Of a stretch of 64,000 nucleotides of DNA, positions 44,236-52,156 are shown in pieces (positions within the stretch are counted from its first letter, which is position 1; each line of letters starts with the position of its first letter). The position numbers were made by a program, and so were the translations under genes. Source of the DNA: Streptomyces melanogenes (GTDB lineage: Bacteria > Actinomycetota > Actinomycetes > Streptomycetales > Streptomycetaceae); the NCBI RefSeq assembly GCF_014649795.1, contig NZ_BMTS01000007.1, positions 1 to 64,000 of the forward strand. The letters run 5' to 3'. The notes under the pieces are model-generated. The model was not told the DNA's origin. It worked only from the letters and a program-made list of their open reading frames with translations, and did no database searches.

Positions 44236-46301
44236 TGGTCGCCCGCCAGACCCTGGGCCGCCGCGTTGCCGTTGAGCGCGGCGGTGCTGGCCTCGTTGGT
44301 CAGGGTGTACGCGTTCTTGCCGCTGTCGGGGTTGACCTTGTCCCACTGCTCGGCCAGTGCCTTGAGCTGGCCCTCCCGGCCGACGAACACCTTGCCGTTC
44401 TGCTCCTGGATCTCGTGGTTGATGCGGGCCTGCTCGTCGAGCTGCCACTGGTAGGTCAGCGCGTCGACCCCGCGCTGCGCGACGTCGCCGACCCCGGGGA
44501 TGAAGTTCACCGCCGCGCCGAAGCCGTGGTACATCCACTTGGCGTCCCACGACGGGTCGTGCTTGTCCGTCTTGAGCGCCTGGTAGCGGGCCTCCTCCAG
44601 GAAGCCGGTGGTCTGCCCGGCCCGCTGGAGCGTCTCGTGCGGGTCCTTGGGGTGGTCCTGGTAGATGTCCCGCACCATTTCCTGGTTCATGAATTCATTG
44701 AGCTTTCCGTACGAGTCCTGGCTGCGCGACACCTGTTTGGTGACCTCCAGGAGCTGGCCCCGGTCGAGCAGCTTGGGGTCGTTGGGGTCGTTGGCGAGCG
44801 CGCTCATCGAGTAGTGGACCTCGTCCGAGTGGTTGCCCAGGACGATCGCCATGTCGTCGCGCAACTCGGGCGCGAAGTCGTCGCCCGCGGCGGACAGGTA
44901 CCTGAGCGAGCGGTCGAGGACCTGGCGGTGCTCCGGGGTGTGGTCGACGGGCCGGGCGTTCGGGTCGTTGGGGTCCACTCCGGTCGCGGCCGCGATGAGC
45001 GCCTTGCCGGTGGCGTCCTTGGACTGGTTGGCGTCGCCGTGGTTGAGCGGGGTGTCGTCGAAGGCGCGGCGGTCCTTGAGCACGTACTCGGCGTTGTCCT
45101 GCGGGGCGGTCGCGTTGAAGAACTGGGTCGCCGCGTCGGGCGACCTGGACAGGGCGGTCATGAAACCGGTCATCGGGTCGCGGCCGAACTCCTCGCCCAT
45201 GAAGTTCATCTTCGGCATCGGGGGCCCGCCGACACCGCCGTTCCAGTAGTGGTCGGGCAGCTTCATCTTCTTCTCGGTGGACACGAGCGCGTTGCCGTAG
45301 CCGTTGAGGAAGGTGTCGTCGTAGTCGCCGACCCGCATCAGGTTGCTCATGAGCTGGAAGCCGTACACCTGGGTGCCGCGCGTCGTGATCTGCTGACCGC
45401 CCAGGCCGATCATGTCCTGCTCCCACAGCTGCATCGCGGTGCTGCCGGTCCGGGTGGCCCCCGCCAGCGTGAAGCCCAAGTTCTTCTGCAGCTCGCCCAG
45501 TTGGTCCAGGCGGGCGCGCTGGAGGCTGCCGCCGTCGGACGGGTCGGAGAGGTCCGCCCAGAAGTCGAGGGCGCCGCGCGCGCCAAGGGTGGTGGTGAAC
45601 TTCTCCTGGAACAGCGGGTCGTTCTTGTACGCACCGAGCTGACGGGTGAGGTTGTCGAACTCCTCGGGGGTCATGTCGTCCCCCTTCTTCTTGATGAGGT
45701 TCGCCAGGTCCTCGGCGTCCTTGAGCGCCTTGGCCGCCGCGTCCCGGTCGCCGTAGGAGGCGTCGGAGAAGCCGAGCGGTGTCTGGCCCGTCAGGGCGCT
45801 CAGCACCTGCGCGGCGGTGTTGTCGCTCTCGGTGGCCTTGGCGAGGATGCGCTGCACCTCGTCGCGCAGGTTGTCGACGTCGGCGATGGAGTGCTCCGGC
45901 ACCTTGGTGCCCTTGGCGGCGCGGTCCGGGTGGATGTTCATGGTGACGGTGAAGCCGCCCTTGCCCGTGCCCACCACGGTCAGGTTGTTCTTCAGGCCGT
46001 GCTCGATGGCCTCGTTCAACTTCTGCTGCCAGTCGACGAGTTCGTTGTACGTGTCCTGGAGGATGTTGCGGATGCTGGTCGCCTCGGTGACGGCGTCGCC
46101 GAACTCCTTGGCGGTCCGGGTGATGAACTGCCGGGTGACCGTGGCGTTCACCCCGGCCCAGTTCGCCTTCTGGGACTTGCCGTCCAACTGGTCGTGGGCG
46201 TCCGTCCGCAGCGACTCCAGCTTGCTGATCATCGCCGTCCAGTCGGAGACGGCCGTGCCGAGCGGGGTGAAGTTCCCGAATCGGAGCGCGTCGAGTTCCA
46301 T
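44232..46301 (-). CDS. Large ESX-like helical protein (DUF6571-like)
   Basis: The 689-residue protein starts MELDALRFGNFTPLGTAVSD and has an N-terminal WXG100/LXG-like helical hairpin of about 120 residues: a long helix, the W-x-G-like NWAGVNATV turn and a second helix (LVDWQQKLNEAIEHG). The remainder is helical, with repeated motifs of the RGTQVYGFQLMSNLM type and a YHGFGAAVNFIPGVGD segment. The overall shape is that of actinobacterial proteins that are thought to be exported by type VII secretion, some listed as DUF6571. No toxin domain was recognised at the C-terminus. It shares one base with the preceding WXG100-like gene and four with the following lipoprotein gene, so all three are coupled. 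Confidence 0.78.
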   Translation of the reverse strand: MELDALRFGNFTPLGTAVSDWTAMISKLESLRTDAHDQLDGKSQKANWAGVNATVTRQFITRTAKEFGDAVTEATSIRNILQDTYNELVDWQQKLNEAIEHGLKNNLTVVGTGKGGFTVTMNIHPDRAAKGTKVPEHSIADVDNLRDEVQRILAKATESDNTAAQVLSALTGQTPLGFSDASYGDRDAAAKALKDAEDLANLIKKKGDDMTPEEFDNLTRQLGAYKNDPLFQEKFTTTLGARGALDFWADLSDPSDGGSLQRARLDQLGELQKNLGFTLAGATRTGSTAMQLWEQDMIGLGGQQITTRGTQVYGFQLMSNLMRVGDYDDTFLNGYGNALVSTEKKMKLPDHYWNGGVGGPPMPKMNFMGEEFGRDPMTGFMTALSRSPDAATQFFNATAPQDNAEYVLKDRRAFDDTPLNHGDANQSKDATGKALIAAATGVDPNDPNARPVDHTPEHRQVLDRSLRYLSAAGDDFAPELRDDMAIVLGNHSDEVHYSMSALANDPNDPKLLDRGQLLEVTKQVSRSQDSYGKLNEFMNQEMVRDIYQDHPKDPHETLQRAGQTTGFLEEARYQALKTDKHDPSWDAKWMYHGFGAAVNFIPGVGDVAQRGVDALTYQWQLDEQARINHEIQEQNGKVFVGREGQLKALAEQWDKVNPDSGKNAYTLTNEASTAALNGNAAAQGLAGDQ

Positions 46302-46759
46302 CAGCCCTGCTTCCCTTCACCGAAGGCCCGGTTGAGGTCGAGCGCGCTGAGGCTGGTGACGATGTGGTACTCGTCGCCCGCGTGGGCGTTCTTGGTGTAG
46401 TCGAGGTGGTTGGAGATGTGTGCGCAGGCCTGGAGCAGGCTGTTGACCTGGTTGTTCCAGTGGTCGGCGAGGAGGGTGAGGGCGGCGCCGAGCGCGAAGT
46501 CCGTCTTCATGGCGGCACCGGCGGCGGTGGTGCTCTGCTTGGCGTGGTCCCCGTCGGTGTCGAGCCGCTGGTAGAGCTTGAAGGCCTCGTCGCCGACGCT
46601 GGCCAGGTCGCCCTGGCTCACCACGAGGTCGCCGTTGGGCGAAGGGCCCCCGCCGTCGTCGGGCACCCTGTTCAGCCGCGTCCGCGCGGCGTCCTGCTTC
46701 TCCGCGGCAGTGGTCTTCAGCTGCGCCCACTCCTGGTCGAACGACACGTTTTCCCCCAT
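46301..46759 (-). CDS. WXG100-like small protein, first gene of the ESX-like operon
   Basis: A 152-residue helical protein. Its C-terminal half carries a helix-turn-helix with the LLADHWNNQVNSLLQACAHI element, in which W-N-N is close to the W-x-G turn of ESX substrates; the N-terminal half has a Pro/Gly-rich break (DDGGGPSPNG). No signal peptide. Start at ATG 46759 (MGENVSFDQEW); a GTG four codons upstream is the alternative, neither with a clear ribosome-binding site. It is probably a partner or chaperone of the large protein encoded right after it. No secretion ATPase or membrane component of type VII secretion is in the window. Confidence 0.72.
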   Translation of the reverse strand: MGENVSFDQEWAQLKTTAAEKQDAARTRLNRVPDDGGGPSPNGDLVVSQGDLASVGDEAFKLYQRLDTDGDHAKQSTTAAGAAMKTDFALGAALTLLADHWNNQVNSLLQACAHISNHLDYTKNAHAGDEYHIVTSLSALDLNRAFGEGKQG

Positions 46760-46951
46760 TCGAGCGTCCACGGATCGAAAAGATCTGGCCGCATCCTACG
46801 GACGTGCGCAAGGGGCTGCCGCAGAACTGGGGAACAGGGTGCCGCTGGGGCGCGGCCTTGCGGAACGCCCGGCTCCTGTGAGGGAACCGGGCGTATCCGT
46901 CTCGTACTGCGCGGTGTCGTGCGGGTCAGGCGAGCGGCACTCGGCTTCCTG

Positions 46952-47641
46952 TCACTCCCCGGCCGCGCGGGTGTGGACCACCTGGTACGTGTTGGAGTCG
47001 ACCGAGGTCAGGAGCGAGCCGGTGCGCTTCTCGGCGTCCTGGCGGGCGGCGGGCTTGTCGCCCTGCTCCACGGCCTGGTAGGCGTCGAACGCCTCCTTGT
47101 TCTCCCACTGCGAGTAGGAGACTACGAAGGAGCCCTCCAGGCCGCGGGCGGCGATGCCCTTGAGGACGGTGTGGGAGACATAGCCGGGGATGTCATTGAG
47201 GAACTTCATGGACGGGCCGAGCGCGTCGACCAGGTCGTCCTGGTTCTTCTCCTCGACGCCGAAGACGGTGATCACGGTGTAGTCGCCGCGTGCGGGGGAG
47301 ATCTCGACCTTGTCGCCGGACTTGGCCTGGGAGTAGCCGATCTCGTTCTGCAGCAGGCGGATCGAGGTGGTCAGCTCGCCGAAGAGCGGGAGCGTACGGT
47401 GCTCGAACTCCTCCTTGTTGTACCGGTCCTCCAGATCGGCGCGGCTGCGCCACTGGATGAAGTTGGCCGTGCCCGGCTTGTCCACGCCGGCGTGCACGGT
47501 GGAGGACATCCAGCCCGGGTAGGCGGCCGAGTCGACGATCTCGCGCATCGCGCCGAGCAGGCCCTCCTGCTTCTCCGGGGCGTCCGTCGTGAAGATGTTC
47601 AGGACGGTCAGGTTCTTGTCTTCAGCGGAAATCTTGGGCAT
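46952..47641 (-). CDS. Two-domain antibiotic biosynthesis monooxygenase (ABM) protein
   Basis: The 229-residue protein is an internal duplication of the ABM/dimeric ferredoxin-like fold. Repeat 1 begins NLTVLNIFTTDAPEKQEGLL and repeat 2 DYTVITVFGVEEKNQDDLVD; both continue with PGW/PGY and a segment containing QW (ANFIQWRS, VVSYSQWENKE). ABM proteins act as cofactor-free quinone-forming monooxygenases or in heme degradation; tandem forms replace the usual dimer. It stands alone between the ESX-like operon and the TetR gene, with AGGAAG before the ATG at 47641. Substrate unknown. Confidence 0.85.
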   Translation of the reverse strand: MPKISAEDKNLTVLNIFTTDAPEKQEGLLGAMREIVDSAAYPGWMSSTVHAGVDKPGTANFIQWRSRADLEDRYNKEEFEHRTLPLFGELTTSIRLLQNEIGYSQAKSGDKVEISPARGDYTVITVFGVEEKNQDDLVDALGPSMKFLNDIPGYVSHTVLKGIAARGLEGSFVVSYSQWENKEAFDAYQAVEQGDKPAARQDAEKRTGSLLTSVDSNTYQVVHTRAAGE

Positions 47642-47953
47642 GTCTCTTCGCTTCCTGTGAGGTACGGGTCGCAAGGCTGGGGACCAACTCAGCGGGACCG
47701 GCCGAACCCTCGGTCGAGGACTCCGGCGGGCAGCCCCTCCTCGAACAGATTGGCCCGGGCGGTGCGGCGGGCGGGAGAGACCGGCTGATCCAGGGACTGG
47801 CACTCCCCACCTAGGGACCGGGGGCGTCCCCGGTCCCGGGAGGCGGCGTTTACCGGGACCCGCGAGGTGCACGTTCTGGTCCTCGCACGGCTCCGCCACC
47901 GCGCGAGATGCGCTCCGTACCTCTTGCGCCGAACGGTCAGGCGCGTGGAGTGT
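47642..47953. other. Intergenic region with a possible gene remnant
   Basis: The 312 bp between the ABM gene and the TetR gene contain no complete gene. On the minus strand a stretch at about 47698-47818 reads GGECQSLDQPVSPARRTARA and then a short run to a stop, with protein-like codon use but no start codon or ribosome-binding site; it may be a leftover of a deleted gene. The ABM promoter should also lie here. Confidence 0.35.
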
Positions 47954-48595
47954 TCAGGCCGCCTTGAGGAGGTCTTCCACGGTGCGGCGCACCTTGGTGA
48001 TGACCTCTTCGTCTCCGAGGCGTAGCGCCGTGTTGGCCGCGCAGAGTACGGAATCGATCTGGAAGACCGCGAGGTCGATGTCGAGTTCCGCGATCTCGCG
48101 GGATCCGACGGCGGTCCGCACTTCCTTCGCGAGGGTGGCGAGCCATTCCTGCTGGTGGTGGAGCAGGGCGTCGCGGATCGGTCCCGGCTTGCTGTCGAAG
48201 CGGGCGATGTTCGCCATGCGGAAGCAGCCGCCTTCGAAGAGCGGGGTTGTGGCGTAGCCGATCCAGTGCTCGATCAGAGCGCGCAGCCGGTCGACTCCGG
48301 GAGCCGCTTCCTTCGCGGGGCGGACGACCGCGTCGATGAACATCTCGCGCGCGTAGTCGATGGTCGCGAGCTGGAGCACTTCCTTGGACCTGAAGAGGGT
48401 TTGGATGCCCGCCTTGCTCATGCCCGTATCGGTCGCGAGACGGCCGAAGCTGACGTCGTCCAGTCCGTCGAGGGAGGCGATGTCGACGGCGCGCCGCAGT
48501 GCGGTCTCACGCGCTCGTGCCCCTTTGAGGAGGCGCTTGTCAGTGATCGACGCCGTGTCTGCTCGCGTGACGATCGTTCGCGCCCCAGTGACCAT
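47954..48595 (-). CDS. TetR family transcriptional regulator
   Basis: This 213-residue repressor has the TetR DNA-binding domain at about 25-75 (ALRRAVDIASLDGLDDVSFG, then TGMSKAGIQTLFRSKEVLQL) and a TetR_C_6-like ligand-binding domain with EHWIGYATTPLFEGGCF. The ATG at 48595 has no ribosome-binding site nearby, and an operator-like palindrome overlaps the start codon with a -10 like TACGAT 7 bases before it, so the mRNA is probably leaderless. The same palindrome is found in the promoter of the SGNH hydrolase gene, which ends 37 bp before this start. Likely autoregulated and controlling the hydrolase; inducer unknown. Confidence 0.92.
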   Translation of the reverse strand: MVTGARTIVTRADTASITDKRLLKGARARETALRRAVDIASLDGLDDVSFGRLATDTGMSKAGIQTLFRSKEVLQLATIDYAREMFIDAVVRPAKEAAPGVDRLRALIEHWIGYATTPLFEGGCFRMANIARFDSKPGPIRDALLHHQQEWLATLAKEVRTAVGSREIAELDIDLAVFQIDSVLCAANTALRLGDEEVITKVRRTVEDLLKAA

Positions 48596-48610
48596 ACGGT
48601 CGATCGTACT
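48593..48610 (+). promoter_or_regulatory. Operator copy 1, at the tetR start
   Basis: CATACGGTCGATCGTACT; the palindromic core TACGGTC/GATCGTA has one mismatch. 15 of 18 bases are identical to the reverse complement of 49316-49333. It covers the likely -10 (ATCGTA read on the other strand, 48603-48608) and the start codon of the TetR gene, an ideal place for self-repression. Confidence 0.7.
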
Positions 48611-48632
48611 GGTTGTCCTGCCGCACCGGCCT

Positions 48633-49307
48633 TCAGGGCGTGCGCTGGGCCAGGGAGGCGGCCAGCGTCCTGACCATCTCGCTCGTCAGGACGGCCTGGC
48701 CCGACGTGGAGAAGTGGATGCGGTCCGCACTCAGCAGGTTCTCCCGGGAGTTGACGGGGTGATCCCACATGTCGACGACGACGGCGTCGTACTCGTCGGC
48801 AAGGGTGCGTGTGAGGTCGTTGAGGGTGAGCACGCGCTCCGTCCAGTCGGGGAAGACCGGCACGACGTAGGAGCGCCCCAGGGTGAACGTCGTGAGCTGC
48901 GCGCCCGTCTCGGCCGCCAGGTCGTACATCTTGCGCATGTTCTGCTCGATCTCCCCGAAATCCGGCGAGCGGCGCAGGAGGTCGTTGGCGCCGCACGGGA
49001 GGTGCAGCAGGTCCGGGACGAAGTCCCGCACCCCGTCGATCTGTTGGTCGAGGGTGTCGACCGTCGTGGCGCCGATCACCGCCGTGTTCAGGTACGCCAG
49101 ATCGGGCCGCACCTGCCGCAGGATGTGCGCGAACCGATCGGACCAGCCCAGGTCCCCGTAGCCGACGCTCTTGTCTCCCGTCCCTGCGGAGAGGCTGTCC
49201 CCGATCACGGCGTACCGCTGCCAGGGGGCGTCGAACAGCATCGCCGCGGCGTCGAGTGTGGCCAGGCAGTACGGGTCGGTCTCCTCGGTGAGGGATGTCG
49301 AAGTCAT
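48633..49307 (-). CDS. SGNH/GDSL hydrolase
   Basis: The 224-residue protein has the four SGNH blocks: nucleophile Ser38 in VIGDSLSAGTGD, the Gly in block II (NTAVIGATT), the Asn in GANDLL (block III), and the C-terminal Asp and His in ADRIHFSTSG. It is a short soluble esterase or acetyl-hydrolase without a signal peptide. A promoter reads TTGACA (49337-49342), 17 bases, CATTCT (49314-49319), with the ATG six bases after it, so the transcript is leaderless. A TetR-type operator sits between the hexamers. The P450 remnant lies upstream in the same direction, but this promoter makes the gene independent. Confidence 0.9.
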   Translation of the reverse strand: MTSTSLTEETDPYCLATLDAAAMLFDAPWQRYAVIGDSLSAGTGDKSVGYGDLGWSDRFAHILRQVRPDLAYLNTAVIGATTVDTLDQQIDGVRDFVPDLLHLPCGANDLLRRSPDFGEIEQNMRKMYDLAAETGAQLTTFTLGRSYVVPVFPDWTERVLTLNDLTRTLADEYDAVVVDMWDHPVNSRENLLSADRIHFSTSGQAVLTSEMVRTLAASLAQRTP

Positions 49308-49313
49308 GAAGAA

Positions 49314-49342
49314 AGAATGCGGTCGACCGTATGTAATGTCAA
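49314..49342 (-). promoter_or_regulatory. Promoter of the SGNH hydrolase gene with embedded operator copy 2
   Basis: Read on the minus strand: TTGACA, 17 bases, CATTCT, then TTCTTC and the ATG at 49307. The operator, 49316-49333 (CATACGGTCGACCGCATT on the minus strand), lies inside the spacer and -10, where a bound TetR repressor would block RNA polymerase. It shares 15 of 18 bases with the operator at the tetR start. Confidence 0.72.
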
Positions 49343-49403
49343 CGGGCGTTCTCTCGCCATGAGCTGACGAAATGTCAGAGATCCCGGGTCCGTGCGGTTC
49401 CGG

Positions 49404-50728
49404 CTAGAAGTTCCGAGGCACCGTCATACGGATCCCGTCCCGTGCCCACAGCACGAACCGTTCCACCGGCGTCACCTCGCGCCCCGGCGCGGGCAGGAAG
49501 CGCAGGCGCTTGAGCAGGACGGCCAGGACGAGCTGGGCCTCGACCGTGGCCAGGGCGGCGCCCTCGCAGCTGCGGGGCCCGATCCCGAAGGGGACGTACG
49601 CGAGCCGCGGCCGCTTGGCCACCTCCTGCGGCGTGAACCGCTCGGGGTCGAACCGCTCCGGCTCGGGCCAATGCTCGGGGTTGAGGTGCACCGCCCAGAA
49701 CGGATAGAACACCGTCGTCCCCGCAGGGATCTCGTACGGGCCCAGGACCAGGTCCTCGGTCGTCTCGCGCGCGCCGTACGGGCCGGGCGGGAACAGGCGC
49801 ATCGACTCCTTGAGCACCCTGTCCAGATATGTGAGGCGCCGCAGATCGCCGTAGTCGGGCGCGGCGCGTTCGCCCAGCACCTGGTCCAGTTCGGCGGCGA
49901 CGCGGTCGGCCGCGTCGGGGTCGCGGCCCAGCAGGTGCAGCGTCCACGAGACGGCGACGCCGGTGGTGTGGTGGGCGGCGAGCAGCGTCACCATCACGGT
50001 GTCCCGGATCCGCGCCGGGCTCTCCCCGGCCTCGAGGAGCGCCCCGATCAGGTCGCTGCGGTCGGTGCGGCCGGTCGAGCGGTGTGCCGCCACCACACGG
50101 TCGACCGTCGCGCGCAGATACGCGAGGGCTTCATCGGCCCGTTCCGCCGAGCGCGGGTCGGCCCGCGGTACTTGGTAGAGCCGCCCGAGGTGCTCGGTGA
50201 GCACGTCCTCGAACGCGGCGACGACGCGGTCCGCGTCCGTGTCGATGTCCGCGTCGCCGAGCGCGAACCCGCAGATCATACGGAGCGACAGCGCGGTCAA
50301 CTCCTGCTGCAGCTCGATGGGTTCGCCGTCGGGCTGCCGGGCTGCCCGGCCCAGCGCTCCGCGAGCTCCCGGGCCAGCTCCGTGAAGCGCGTGAAGTGCC
50401 GCTCGTGGGCAGGACGTCCGGCGAGCACCGAGAGCAGCAGTCGACGCCAGGGCGTGTGCGCGTCGGCGGGGAGTACTTGCAGGTTGCCCGCCTCGCACAG
50501 CGGGTCCAGGAACGCGAACAGCTCCTCGGGCCGCTTGTCGACGTGCGCCGTGGCCTCCAGGAGCACGGGGTCGGCAACCGACACGGCGGTGTCCGCGCCC
50601 GGCAGTTGGAAGCGCACGACAGGTCCGTACGTGTCGTGCAGGTGCAACTGGTAGCGGTGCAGCCCGCCCGCGGCCGCGACGGCGCTCCGCCCGCCGTCCT
50701 GCTGGTGCTCGGGTCCGGGGATGCGCAT
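49404..50728 (-). pseudogene. Cytochrome P450 gene with an 8-bp tandem duplication
   Basis: The gene starts at ATG 50728 (AGGAGG at 7 bases) with a P450-like N-terminal part ending in RFTELARELAERWAGQP, and continues in another frame from DGEPIELQQELTALSLRM to the stop at 49404. The second part has the I-helix LLAAHHTTG, ESMRL (E-x-x-R) and the heme-binding FGIGPRSCEGAAL with the Cys ligand. The two parts would form an ordinary bacterial P450 of about 438 residues if one copy of the directly repeated octamer at 50331-50346 were removed; then the sequence reads GQPDGEPIE in frame. As it stands the gene gives a truncated protein without heme ligand. Recent inactivation, or an error in the sequence, are both possible. 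It may have shared a role with the SGNH hydrolase. Confidence 0.85.
50331..50346. repeat. 8-bp tandem duplication causing the P450 frameshift
   Basis: GGGCTGCC at 50331-50338 is repeated directly at 50339-50346. An 8-base insertion shifts the frame by two bases. Removing one copy restores a continuous P450 frame, which makes slipped-strand duplication the most likely cause. Confidence 0.8.
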
Positions 50729-50826
50729 GACGTGCCTCCTGTCCGGGGTGCTGCCGACGGATCCGTCCGAGGATCCCTCGACTCGGCCCTGCCGTCAGCA
50801 GTGTCCCCCGGACACCCGGGGCGCGG

Positions 50827-51855
50827 TCAGATCCTTCGGGCGCCGTAGAAGCTGCCGAGGTAGCTCATCTTCTCGTAGCGGACGAAGGCGCCCGGCTTCG
50901 GGGCGTGCAGCACCATGCCGTTGCCCGCGTAGATGCCGACGTGCAGGAGGTTGTTGAAGAACACCAGGTCGCCGGGGGCGAGCTGGCTGAAGCTGACCGG
51001 GCTGCCGTCGTTGATCTGCGTGTACGTGACCCGCGATATGTGGACGTTGACCTGGGCGAAGGCCCACTGGGTCAGGCCCGAGCAGTCGTACGAGTCGGGG
51101 CCTTCGTGGCCGGACTGGTACGGCTTGCCGATCTGTGTGGCGGCGGCCTGGAGGGCGGCGTAGCCGCGCCCGGACCCGGGCTTCTCGCTGCCCAGGTTCA
51201 CGCGCTCGCCGGCGCCACGGCTGGCGCGGTTCTCGTCCTGCTTGAGCTGGGCGCGCTCGGCGGTGGTGAGGGTGTTGAGGAGCTTCTGCGCCTCGGCGAG
51301 CTTGCCCTGGAAGGCCTTCTTCTTCTCACCGGCCGTCTTGCGGACGTCCGCCAGGTCGGCCAGCTTGCGGGTGGCTTCGGCGCGCTTCTGCGCCAGCGCC
51401 CGCTGCTTGGACTGGATGGTCTCCAGGGCCTGCGTCTGCCTGGCGCCCAACTGGTCGACCGCGGCCGCCTTGTCGAGGTAGCTGTCCGGGTCGGCGGAGA
51501 GGAAGAGCGAGACGGACGGGTCGATGCCGCCCGAGCGGTACTGGGCGCTGGCGAGCGAACCGATGCCGTTGCGCAGCGCGTTGAGCTCGGCCTGCCCACG
51601 GGCCACCTGGTCCTGAAGCGCCGTCACCTCCTTCTGGAGGGCGGTCTGCTTCTCGTTGGCCCCGTTGTACTCCTCGGTGGCCTTCTCCGCCTGGTGGTAG
51701 AGCTCGTCGACCTTCGACTTCACCTCGTCCTTGCTCGGCTTGGCGGGCGCGGCGTTGGCGGCCTGCGAGCTGAGCGCGACGGCCGCGGCGGCGGTCGCCG
51801 TGAGCACGGTGACACGGGCGCGGTTCGGATTCTTGGGACGACGGTGGGACCCCAC
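50827..51855 (-). CDS. Secreted NlpC/P60 cell-wall endopeptidase with coiled-coil
   Basis: The 342-residue precursor starts at GTG 51855 (AAGGAG, 9 bases before) with MGSHRRPKNPNRARVTVLTA, a signal peptide ending at ANA-APAK. A long coiled coil (about 40-220; repeated EVKSKVDELYHQAEKATEEY type heptads) links to the NlpC/P60 domain, whose Cys is in DSYDCSGLTQWAF and first His in LHVGIYAGNG, with HAPKPG giving the third active-site residue. Such RipA/CwlO-like proteins cut between D-Glu and diaminopimelate in peptidoglycan stems during growth or spore germination; the coiled coil usually holds the enzyme inactive until an activator binds. I looked for a ydaO/c-di-AMP riboswitch upstream, known for related Streptomyces genes, and did not find it. 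Confidence 0.92.
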   Translation of the reverse strand: MGSHRRPKNPNRARVTVLTATAAAAVALSSQAANAAPAKPSKDEVKSKVDELYHQAEKATEEYNGANEKQTALQKEVTALQDQVARGQAELNALRNGIGSLASAQYRSGGIDPSVSLFLSADPDSYLDKAAAVDQLGARQTQALETIQSKQRALAQKRAEATRKLADLADVRKTAGEKKKAFQGKLAEAQKLLNTLTTAERAQLKQDENRASRGAGERVNLGSEKPGSGRGYAALQAAATQIGKPYQSGHEGPDSYDCSGLTQWAFAQVNVHISRVTYTQINDGSPVSFSQLAPGDLVFFNNLLHVGIYAGNGMVLHAPKPGAFVRYEKMSYLGSFYGARRI

Positions 51856-52075
51856 GGAGGGCAGCTCCTTCTTCCTCAGAGCCGCCGAACTACGCAGACA
51901 TGGCGGCCCCTTCGCGGACACCCCGAATGAGTGACTGATCGCGCGAAGGTTCGAGATATGACCTTAGTGACCAAGCTGTGATCTGTTCAAATCCCTGTGA
52001 GCAAAATCTGCCTCACGCAGCACAGTTTTTACACACTTCGCACACGCGGTACGGGTTGGCGGCCGAGGTTGGCCC

Positions 52076-52128
52076 TTGCGTCGACGTGCGCCGCTACATA
52101 TCTTGCCGATGTATCGGATCGATACATC
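52076..52128 (+). promoter_or_regulatory. Promoter and operator-like palindrome of the methyltransferase gene
   Basis: TTGCGT (52076-52081), 17 bases, TATCTT (52099-52104) would start transcription near 52111. A perfect inverted repeat with 9-bp arms, GATGTATCG (52108-52116) and CGATACATC (52120-52128), covers that start site, ideal for a TetR-type repressor. The regulator is not adjacent. Confidence 0.6.
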
Positions 52129-52156
52129 AAGCAGGCTGCTGGCGTGGGGAATTGAG

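Noticed and set aside
50827..52150. Possible c-di-AMP (ydaO) riboswitch upstream of the NlpC/P60 gene
   Set aside because: The conserved ydaO blocks are not visible in the leader region 51856-52150, so nothing supports it.
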